A DNA stretch of 23,610 nt from Chara braunii (Eukaryota; Streptophyta; Charophyceae; Charales; Characeae). The position numbers and the translations under genes are program-made. The notes under the pieces were generated by a model. It saw only the letters and a program-made list of their open reading frames with translations. It was not told where the DNA came from and searched no databases. The stretch spans positions 365,950 to 389,559 of the forward strand of contig BFEA01000774.1 of the NCBI GenBank assembly GCA_003427395.1, in the 5' to 3' direction. Position 1 is the stretch's first letter. Every line of letters begins with the position of its first letter. Shown piece by piece: positions 17,895-23,610 of this stretch.

Positions 17895-17940
17895 GTCCTC
17901 ATATACCAATCTATAGCTTATTATTTGACCCCCGGGAGTG

Positions 17941-17966
17941 GAGAGAGAGAGAGAGAGAGAGAGAGG
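17941..17966. repeat. (GA)13 microsatellite
   Basis: Pure GA dinucleotide run. Confidence 0.95.
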
Positions 17967-18097
17967 GCAAGTATTCATATGATGGGAAGTAAAAAAGCAC
18001 AAACCCTCAGCCCCATCAGCAGCCCCTCCCTACATCTGTCTACTTCTTTCCTTGGTGTTCTGCCCTGGATGATCTGCTGCCTGTTCCTTTTTCTTTT

Positions 18098-18170
18098 CTG
18101 TAATGGTCTCTCCATTCTATCGGTGGGGAGCTCCACCTGCCGGAAACTGGGTGCGGCGTCCGGTCAATCG
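18098..18170 (-). repeat. SINE-like module, minus-strand copy
   Basis: On the minus strand GGACGCCGCACCCAGTTTCC, then GGCAGGTGGAGCTCCCCACC, then GATAGAATGGAGAGACC matches the family core. Homology with the 2836-2960 region continues outward on the plus strand (GTACTG--TGGGGGAAG). No hairpin or A tail follows, so the copies diverge at the 3' end. Confidence 0.5.
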
Positions 18171-18379
18171 TACTGGGTGGGGGAAGCGGACTTGGTGCCT
18201 CGGAATAGGGATTATGGCAATAGATGTGTGGTTTCCCAGTCTGAACTATGTGAAAAAGTTTTGATACTTGATGGGTGGAGGTAAGGAAAATTCGATGAAA
18301 TAGCGTGGTATTTACGTGCTGCATTCCCTTGCGCAGTGACCCGAGGTCGTCATTCCAGGTGTAATGTTTGATTATTGTG

Positions 18380-18730
18380 GCTGGGGCATTTGGGCCCATT
18401 CAATCTCTCTGGAGCTATATGGGACCCTCTGTCCCTCACAAGCTGTCTGAGCCATGTGTCCCTTCGGGAGCTAGTTGGGCCTCCTGGCCCCTTTCGACCC
18501 TCCGAGTCGGGCCGTTTCTCCCTGCAGGCGGCAGGCACCTCCTGGTCCCTTCCGGCCCTCAGGCTGTTTCTTCCTTCTGTGGCCTTGTGGGTCATTGGGG
18601 CAATGTTGGCCATCGAGCCCACGTGAGCCATGGGGACCATTTGGGCCACTGGGGCTATTTAGGCCATTTAGGCCAGCTGCGCCATTTGGTAGTGTGGGCC
18701 CTAGTGAAATTCCAGGACTTTTTATACTGG
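18380..18730 (-). pseudogene. Decayed collagen-like (Gly-X-Y) coding block
   Basis: On the minus strand a frame reads LNGLNSPSGPNGPHGSRGLD, GQ..., keeping Gly in every third position for about 20 triplets up to a TAG. The exceptions are mainly residues one base from Gly codons (Ser, Cys, Asp, Arg, Ala). After a +1 shift the phase resumes (SEG RKG PGG PTS SRR ... DRG). An internal repeat encoding EGRKGPGG occurs twice (18534-18560 and 18477-18502). The DNA differs at four sites, all third codon positions and all silent, which is strong evidence of past protein-level selection. The copies are 58 bp apart, consistent with one later frameshift. Collagen-like proteins form triple helices and are usually extracellular. 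The host, gene ends and exons are not visible. Confidence 0.55.
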
Positions 18731-19602
18731 TGCTGCAAAATGATAAGAAGGATACGATCTGAGTCTTCCGGCCAATAGAAACGTCCATCATACTGCGAAG
18801 AGTGACTTGATTCCTGTTGACTGCAACTCAAAATGGGTAGGAAATACTAGGAATAGGGGGAAAAAAAAAAAAAAAAAGCATGATGACAGAGAACGCTAGA
18901 CTCAGTCGGATGGTTGAAACAGCACTCCGCATAAAAAAAAAAAGAAACATTAAAGAAAAAAGTTTAAAAACACATGAAAAAAAAAGGACTCCACCTCATG
19001 ATGTCATTTCCATTTGGCCCTTTAGATAATGCTTCAATTACTTGGTCTGTCTATTGTCACAACCACCAAAGATAGTATTATGATTCTTCATACAAGTAGT
19101 GTCAAAACTTGCTGCTGGTTGTAATGAAAAAAATCGCGCATCTCAGAGTCCAGTCCCAGTAACCAGTCCCAATTTCCCCTTCCCAATTTCCCCTTGTCCC
19201 ATAGACCCTACCAGCAGGCCCGTACTAGGAACTTCTGGTAGGTACCGTACAGCAGGTTGTACAGCAACCGGTAGGGTCTGTAGGGGTCACCTCGTTGGGA
19301 AACAGTCGTCCATCAGAGGCCGGTCAGTCGCATCTCAGTTACTGGAAAGTCCTGTGATGGTCGTAGTTGTCGAGGCTGGCCATGGTCAAGACAGAAAGAG
19401 ACCTTTATGGAACTGCATCAAGTACAAAAGTCCATGTGGACTGTTGCAGGAGTGCTGCTGCATTGTTGTGCAACGACGGATCGCGAGTGAAGTGAGAGTC
19501 GAGTAGCGCCATCGCGGATAGCAGAGACTCAGAGAGACGATGATAGGAGGGGAGAGAGAGAGCGACGAAGACATTCAGAGAGGGATAGCACGACCTGGGG
19601 GT

Positions 19603-19604
<2 letters not shown>
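18731..19604. other. Gene-poor spacer with simple repeats
   Basis: A tracts at 18860-18877 and around 18933-18960. A tandem CCCAATTTCCCCTT pair lies near 19160-19195. A 10-bp inverted repeat AGACCCTACC / GGTAGGGTCT brackets 19203-19277. No gene is supported. Confidence 0.4.

Positions 19605-19679
<75 letters not shown>
19605..19679. repeat. (GA)n microsatellite, about 75 bp
   Basis: Uninterrupted GA dinucleotides. The Arg-Glu repeat frame spanning it is a translation artefact. Confidence 0.95.
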
Positions 19680-19681
<2 letters not shown>

Positions 19682-19749
19682 GCTTGATTCTTGTTGACAG
19701 TGGCTATAGCCGCTGGAGCTAGAGTGTGCTATTGTACATGGCTTTGAGT

Positions 19750-19805
19750 TTTCAGATTTTTTTTTTTTTTTTTTTTTTTTTTGGGAGATTTCAGATAATT
19801 TCCAA
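19750..19805 (-). mobile_element. Poly(T) tract between short direct repeats
   Basis: TTTCAGAT occurs on both sides (about 19750 and 19790) of a 26-nt T run (19757-19782) plus GGGAGA. This resembles, in shorter form, the A-tract insertion at 10310-10400. The direct repeats are only about 8 bp, so chance is quite possible. Confidence 0.3.
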
Positions 19806-20232
19806 GTGTGCCCATATATATATTGGAAATGGAGTACACTTGTTTCTGCACCTGGTCCAGCTTGTATAGTTTATATCCCGCTGCTTGCCATATTGTACGC
19901 ACGCTTAAAACCACCACCTTTTCACAATGTTGTTTGTGCTTCTTGTCAAAAAACAGAAGAACCGGCGTAGGCACACTTTTTTATTTGGGGCAAGTACGTT
20001 CGAGTCACACCCAACGCTCAGAATAGGCAACTTTAGCAGTTTGAGTTGAAGGTAGTGGAAGTTTTTGCCCAATGACATGTTTGTCCTTTTTGTACATTAT
20101 CATCAATGTGTGTTACGGGATGCTTTTCGATTTTCGTCCCTCCCTTTGTTCTTTTTTTTTTTTTTTTTCCGCTCCTATAAGGATGTCGAGTTACTGGGAC
20201 AGGGTTGCCAACCTGATATCTCCCCAGGCCCC
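19806..20232. other. Gene-poor spacer
   Basis: Contains a T17 run at 20152-20168. Open frames on both strands are short and unrecognised. Confidence 0.4.
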
Positions 20233-20383
20233 TTAAACCACCAGTACTTGGGCGACGCCTTAGCGTTAACGCTACGCGATTTCCGCGGCCGGCGGGCCGT
20301 CGATAAATCGAATCGACAGCCCGCCCTGCTTCGAGATTTGGGCGGCCGGCACGGCGCGCAGTGCCCAAGTACTGGTGGTTTAA
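20233..20383 (+). mobile_element. ACCACCAGTAC-type MITE, family A copy 2
   Basis: This 151-bp element has perfect inverted repeats: TTAAACCACCAGTACTTGGG plus C at the left, and the exact complement at the right. The palindrome TAGCGTTAACGCTA lies at 20261-20274 and extends to GCTACGCG. The hairpin at 20291-20325 has stems GGCGGGC/GCCCGCC and GTCGAT/ATCGAC around loop AAATCGA. Intact ends make it the best type copy of the group. Confidence 0.92.
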
Positions 20384-20796
20384 CTTTTGCGGTGATTTGT
20401 CTTTTTTGACTGCTCCTACGGGAGAAGAGATATCTCCCCTGTTTTTTTGCTGTTAGCCTTTTTAACAGGGTCTGTTGTACCCCCGTTTTCTATTTCGTCT
20501 GTCTTTTGAAGATTCCCACTTACTAGGATTTTTTCGGATTGTCCACTAGCTATGCCGGTCGCCGTTGGCCTGGAACCGCAAGCCCGTCCTTGGGCCTCCT
20601 TACTGTTTTTGTAACGGCGACTCAGCGGGCTTTTGGATTCTGATGTTCGGTAGGCTAGTATATAGTCAGTACATGCAATAGAGTAACTCCCTTCAGACTA
20701 GCGTCCTGCGACACCTACTAGTTTCCGGAGACTGGTCGGGTTAGCAGGCGTTAGTGATAAACATGGTCATGGTTAGTACCGGTGAGAAGGTGGAAA
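20384..20796. other. Unassigned non-coding stretch before ribozyme-like motif
   Basis: No frames of note. It could be the body of the retroelement that carries the motif at 20797-20842, but no reverse transcriptase or nuclease motif is readable. Confidence 0.35.
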
Positions 20797-20842
20797 TCCC
20801 CCTGAGGATGACGGCGTGACGGCCGTCGAAACGAGTAGGGGA
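20797..20842 (+). ncRNA. Hammerhead-ribozyme-like motif (minimal type I)
   Basis: In order: TCCCC (20797-20801), CTGAGGA (20802-20808, matching core CUGANGA), one extra U, GACGGC (20810-20815), loop GTGACG, GCCGTC (20822-20827), GAA-AC (core GAAA), GA, GT-A (putative NUH cleavage triplet GUA, 20835-20837), then GGGGA (20838-20842), which pairs with TCCCC. Stem II is 6 perfect pairs, stem I is 5, and stem III would be only 2 pairs. Very short stem III is typical of hammerheads in Penelope-like retroelements and plant retrozymes. The unpaired U after CUGAGGA is atypical and may weaken activity. Only one copy is in the window. Confidence 0.45.
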
Positions 20843-20970
20843 CGCCATTACTCTTGACTTTACAAATTCTTCCATTTGTTTACCAATTGCATTTGCGAGT
20901 CGATTTTGTCAATTACTGAGTTGTTGTATGACTACTCTCTCACCTTTCCTATACCTTCCTATACCAAGGA

Positions 20971-20982
20971 CTGGTGGTTTAA
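20971..20982. mobile_element. Solitary right terminus of ACCACCAGTAC element
   Basis: The sequence AAGGACTGGTGGTTTAAG matches the right-end consensus (AAGTACTGGTGGTTTAAG) with one change. No body lies upstream. It lies 13 bp before the poly(T) of the next retroposon. Confidence 0.5.
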
Positions 20983-20995
20983 GAAACGGTCCACC

Positions 20996-21085
20996 TTTTT
21001 TTTTTTTTTTTTTTTTTTTTGAAACCTTTTGTGTGTGCTAGCAGTGTCGATAAGAGCAACCACCGCTAGTACCCCCAGAGCGACC
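20996..21085 (-). mobile_element. A-tailed retroposon 3' end with terminal hairpin, copy 2
   Basis: On the minus strand a hairpin (21038-21069; CTAGCGGTG pairs with CACTGCTAG) is followed after about 17 nt by 25 A. Copy 1 (2798-2835) has GTGTTAGTG with CACTAACAC in the same place. Several stem positions differ on both sides so that pairing is kept, while the loop keeps GCTCTTATC. This is covariation evidence for a functional RNA hairpin at the 3' end. No coding part is recognised upstream. Confidence 0.6.
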
Positions 21086-21892
21086 CGAATGACAATGTAT
21101 TTCCGTTCAATCACTTCGCTATATGCTGGAAACGCCTACCCCTCATCTTCACGGAGAATTCAATTTCACTGAGCTCATGTTGGAGACAGCGGGGCAGTCG
21201 TTGCACCATTCGTGCAGGTCGCTCCTTATGCGACACAATTGTATTAATTGAAATAAACTTCGAACATCATTTCAACCGAGGCCTTCCTCCTTTGTGTTGC
21301 CACAAAGTTCAGACTATTTCCATTTGGTAGAGTGTGTGCCTCCGAATATGGAGGTTATGTGTTCGATTATTGTGATCGACACTATATCATCATCCCAAGC
21401 AGGGATGTCTGGCGTGTAGTCGTTGAGGGGCGCAGCGCATGTATCAACACATGACTTCCCTGCTGATTGTCCCGCTCCAAAAATAGGAACAAACCAGTTT
21501 CTTAGCCCACCTGTAAGAGCAGGCATTACCATGAAGAGTAGGATAAGATAAGAATGAAAGATAAGACAAGAAGTAAGCACTGCATGAATAATGTGAGGTC
21601 ACTTTGATGAAGATCGATCTAAACTTGTGTTTTTTTTTTTTTGTCAAACGTAGTCTCCACAAGGCGTCTCCAAGAATTCACCAAAGAGCTAAGTAAGGTT
21701 TCTTGACGACTCTTTGGTACAGTGGATGGGACTAATTGGGTGGTCCCTGAGATTCTGACTTTTCTTACTTCTAAATACGTTTGACATTTTCAATCGTGAT
21801 TACATTTCATAGTCAAGCTCTAATTAGCTAGACAATAGAAAGTTCTATAAATAATAGCAAGAGGGCTGCAAGATTTTTTATTTTATTTTTTT
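21086..21892. other. Spacer; possibly intron or upstream region of the GH9 gene
   Basis: No preceding GH9 exon could be recognised. It includes two adjacent small hairpins (CCTCC/GGAGG at 21339-21354 and GTGT-CGAT/ATCGACAC at 21359-21382) and a T12 run near 21631. Confidence 0.35.
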
Positions 21893-22001
21893 CCCCCCAT
21901 GAATCATACAGAGGTTGGCACCTTCCATGAATGACAAGAAATGGTCTACATTCAATGAATGACGAGAAATGGTCCACCTTCCATGAATGACAAGGATTCC
22001 A
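21893..22001 (+). repeat. Tandem repeat, 28 bp, about four units, beside the GH9 exon
   Basis: Units at 21893 (diverged), 21921, 21949 and 21977 share CCTTCCATGAATGACAAGAA and ATGGTC(T/C)A. They lie 63 bp or more before the exon's splice acceptor, so they are probably intronic. Unit 3 includes GAGAAATGGTCCA, identical to a 13-nt part of the U6 3' end, which is probably coincidence. Confidence 0.75.
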
Positions 22002-22064
22002 GCACTGTTTGTTTCTTGTCCACAAATTTGTATTCATCCTTATCCAATGGCATCTTTTTGACAG

Positions 22065-22349
22065 GTTGGGGATCCTGTATCAGACCACAATTGCTGGGAG
22101 AGACCAGAAACCATGAGCACGAAAAGGACCACGTACAGTGTCTCTGCATTGAGTCCCGGTTCCGATGTCGCTGGTGAAGTCTCTGCATCTCTTGCCGCAG
22201 CCTCGATTGCATTCACATCATTCGCACTTCAAAGGCAGATTCAGAATCAAACAGAGGCATACAGTCCAGATATTGGTGTAGACGATGAGTATATCAAGTC
22301 ACTGCTACAGACATCGTCGGAGCTATGCGACTTTGCAATGCGCTACCAG
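22065..22349 (+). CDS. Internal exon of a GH9 endo-beta-1,4-glucanase (partial gene)
   Basis: The exon follows the acceptor TTTTTGACAG and ends before donor GTATTA. It is 285 bp, 95 codons, phase 0 at both ends. It opens [17 protein letters not shown], matching the GH9 signature (VGDxxxDHxCWxRPEDM), then RTTYSV and [20 protein letters not shown], the second conserved block (PGS/TExAAExAAAxAAASxVF). It ends with a helix like the family's LLxHAKxLFDFAxxY ([15 protein letters not shown]). GH9 enzymes cut cellulose-type beta-1,4-glucans, and in plants they act in wall remodelling or, as membrane forms, in cellulose synthesis. The insert [19 protein letters not shown] between the last two blocks is longer than usual. 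The catalytic Asp and Glu residues lie in other exons, which I could not find within the window. Confidence 0.85.
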
Positions 22350-22498
22350 GTATTACCACATTACCACTTTTTGCCTACAATTTATTTTCCTGCTTCGCAT
22401 GACCCAAAGGGCCAAAGTTAGTCCAAATGCATTGCACTGGGAGCTGGAGATGACCATCTTTGAAAATTCCTACCACTTGAAAGATACCCCAAATACAA

Positions 22499-22607
22499 CT
22501 ATAATGACCGGACGTTCTATTCCAGGGCCGGGGAAGAAGGTAGTTGCGTAGGAGCATTTGGAGGGAGGTTGTCACAAAACTACTGAAGTACGGTTACTTA
22601 AACAGTT

Positions 22608-22655
<48 letters not shown>

Positions 22656-22699
22656 TGGACCATTTCTCGATTTATGCATGTCATCCTTGCGCAGGGGCC

Positions 22700-22731
<32 letters not shown>

Positions 22732-22893
22732 ACGATGTCCCGAAGGACAACAGTTAACTTTTTGTCACAATGGTTCTATAATGACTGGACGTTGTGTTCG
22801 GGGGGAAGAAGGTAGTTGCGTAGGTTTGGAGGGAGGTTGTCACAAAACTACTGAAGTACGGTTACTTCAACAGTTTCACCACAATGGTTAACT
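22499..22893 (+). repeat. Tandem duplication, about 125 bp, left copy interrupted by U6 retrocopy
   Basis: The left copy starts at 22499 and the right copy at 22776 (CTATAATGAC-GGACGTT). Both run through GGGGAAGAAGGTAGTTGCGT, AGG, TTTGGAGGGAGGTTGTCACA and AAACTACTGAAGTACGGTTA, ending CAGTT...CACAATGG. The right copy (CTTCAACAGTTTCACCACAATGG) supplies the pre-insertion sequence for the U6 insertion in the left copy. Confidence 0.8.
22656..22748 (-). pseudogene. U6 snRNA retrocopy with poly(A) tail
   Basis: The minus strand starts GTCCTTCGGGACATCG, continues AAAATTGGAACGATACAGAG, AAGATTAGCATGGCCCCTGC and GCAAGGATGAC, and ends GCATAAATCGAGAAATGGTC, CA: the plant-type U6 from its first base to near its 3' end. 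It is then followed by about 43 A (T at 22612-22654), not by the pol III T-run a functional U6 has. AACAGTTAACTTTTT at 22749-22763, directly at the U6 5' end, repeats at 22601 on the far side of the A tail with one extra A. This is a full-length U6 reverse-transcribed and inserted by a LINE-type machinery. There is no upstream USE/TATA promoter, so it is probably inactive. Confidence 0.88.
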
Positions 22894-23081
22894 CCATTTT
22901 GACCGTTCAGGGGTCAACTCCACCACAACGGTTAACCCCACTTCAGCGGTTAACTCCACCATCAGGGGAAGAAGGTGGTTAATTCTGAGAGAGAGAACAA
23001 CGGTTAGAGAACAATGGTTAACTCCGCCACCTGGGGAAGAAGGTAGATTTGGTGGAGTTAACCGTTGTTCTCTCTCAGAGA
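22868..23081. repeat. GGTTAACTCCACC short repeats and an inverted repeat
   Basis: Variants of CAACGGTTAACTCCACC recur about six times between 22880 and 23065. GAGAGAGAACAACGGTTA (22989-23006) is exactly inverted at 23059-23076, giving an 18-bp stem with a 52-nt loop. GGGGAAGAAGGT-G also recurs here as in the duplication just upstream. The region looks like the remains of repeated local duplication and inversion. Confidence 0.7.
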
Positions 23082-23109
23082 GACCTTTCCCCATACTTAG
23101 CTTGGCTGT

Positions 23110-23225
23110 GACATCTGCTCCTCCCTCCGCATCCCCTTCTCCACTCCTCCCTCCTCTTCCCCTTCTCCCTCTTCTTCCCCTTCTCCCTCTTCTCGCTCTT
23201 CTTCCCCTTCTCCCTCTTCACTCCA
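23110..23225. repeat. Pyrimidine-rich (TCTTCCCCTTCTCCC)n minisatellite
   Basis: Imperfect 15-bp pyrimidine units over about 110 bp, almost free of A and G. The Glu/Gly-rich minus-strand frame is its shadow. Confidence 0.85.
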
Positions 23226-23325
23226 CTCGTGTAGAACTCCTACCCCTCCCTCTTCATCCCTCCCACCGCGTAGCACTATGAAATGCATACAAAGAAGCGT
23301 TATTAAGAGAACAGACGAAATATAA

Positions 23326-23383
23326 GCTGAAGATGTGCTGAAAAATGACTGTCTGCTGAAGGTGTGCTGAAAAATGACTGTCT
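23326..23383. repeat. Tandem duplication, 29 bp x 2
   Basis: GCTGAAGATGTGCTGAAAAA plus TGACTGTCT (23326-23354) repeats at 23355-23383 with one change (GATG to GGTG). It directly precedes the small inverted-repeat element at 23385. Confidence 0.9.
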
Positions 23384-23384
23384 C

Positions 23385-23477
23385 CTTCACCCGAATAGAA
23401 CGCCTGATCGTTATCGTTGTATCTAGACTGAAAGTTGCACTGAATGCAGCTGTAATTTGCATTCTATTTGGGTGAAG
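23385..23477. mobile_element. Candidate 93-bp inverted-repeat element
   Basis: CTTCACCCGAATAGAACGC (23385-23403) and GCATTCTATTTGGGTGAAG (23459-23477) are inverted repeats matching at 17 of 19 bases. The interior CGTTATCGTTGTATCTAGAC and TGAAAGTTGCACTGAATGCA recurs at 23564-23610, where the window ends. That second copy lacks the left terminus, so only the core is shared. Short length and single full copy keep confidence low. Confidence 0.45.
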
Positions 23478-23559
23478 ATGGTAGGACTACACCTCCCCCT
23501 TTACTGTGCCTCCTTCCGTAGTGTAAGTGGGCCGTTATGGCAGACAGGGATGTGGCGCC

Positions 23560-23610
23560 CGGTCATTATCGCTGTATCTAGACTGAAAGTTGCACTGAAT
23601 GCAGCTGTAA
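23560..23610. repeat. Partial second copy of the 23408-23458 core, cut by window edge
   Basis: GGTCATTATCGCTGTATCTA, then GACTGAAAGTTGCACTGAAT, then GCAGCTGTAA repeats the interior of the element at 23385-23477 with three or so changes. It continues to the last base of the window, so its 3' terminus cannot be checked. Confidence 0.75.

Noticed and set aside
19540-19722. Frame with a long Arg-Glu repeat
   Set aside because: It is a translation of the (GA)n microsatellite.
161-20383. CRISPR-like reading of the repeated ACCACCAGTAC units
   Set aside because: The repeats are inverted pairs at element ends with homologous interiors and irregular spacing in a eukaryotic context, so no array is present.
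21322-21382. tRNA-like string (TTTGGTAGAGTG ... GTTCGATT) with an anticodon-like stem CCTCC/GGAGG
   Set aside because: The anticodon loop has only six bases, the T arm does not pair, and the 5' half of box A is missing.
21964-21976. 13-nt identity with the U6 3' end (GAGAAATGGTCCA) in the tandem repeat next to the GH9 exon
   Set aside because: The neighbouring units explain the string as part of a 28-bp repeat. A U6 origin would need a longer match.
23097-23462. Glu/Gly-rich minus-strand frame
   Set aside because: It is a translation of the pyrimidine-rich minisatellite and neighbouring repeats.

Overview
The window looks like nuclear DNA from a repeat-rich eukaryote, most likely of the green lineage (land plant or streptophyte alga). 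Three things point there. A U6 snRNA copy at 22656-22748 ends in the plant-type 3' sequence rather than the metazoan one. One exon of a glycoside hydrolase family 9 (GH9) endoglucanase has clean AG and GT splice borders. The rest is low in coding signal and full of short inverted-repeat elements, A-tailed retroposons, microsatellites and decayed reading frames. There are no bacterial-style operons, and no complete protein gene is visible. The species cannot be fixed from sequence alone.

Layout. 1-3900: short inverted-repeat elements, a one-N assembly gap with a duplicated flank (990-1128), tandem repeats, one unidentified frame (2241-2591, minus) and an A-tailed retroposon 3' end (2758-2890, minus). 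3660-9000: a nested pair of inverted-repeat elements, copies of a SINE-like family, a second module family and a decayed frame (5660-6468). 9600-11610: hairpin-bearing tandem repeats, a 54-nt A tract flanked by direct repeats, and a roughly 0.9-kb compound palindrome. 12500-16120: more inverted-repeat elements, one of them inside a 110-bp tandem array that supplies its own empty site, then a C-rich gene-poor stretch. 16120-19700: a possible LINE relic and a decayed collagen-like Gly-X-Y coding block. 20230-21090: another inverted-repeat element, a hammerhead-ribozyme-like sequence and a second retroposon 3' end. 21890-23610: the GH9 exon, a U6 retrocopy with target-site duplication, and tandem and inverted repeats up to the window edge.

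The most interesting system is a group of short (131-214 bp) non-coding elements that begin RACCACCAGTAC and end GTACTGGTGGTY within TTAA. At least ten copies or near-complete copies fall into five families (called A to E here), with additional solitary ends. They differ inside but share modules: a palindrome centred on TTAA, and a small hairpin whose stem varies by compensatory changes between families. Two internal comparisons (a copy nested in another copy, and a copy inside a tandem repeat) reconstruct the empty target as TTAA. The TTA-G / C-TAA borders of family D suggest that the duplicated part is TA. One copy sits in the central TTAA of another copy's internal palindrome, and another abuts the terminal TTAA of a neighbour. 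No transposase is visible here, so these would be non-autonomous.
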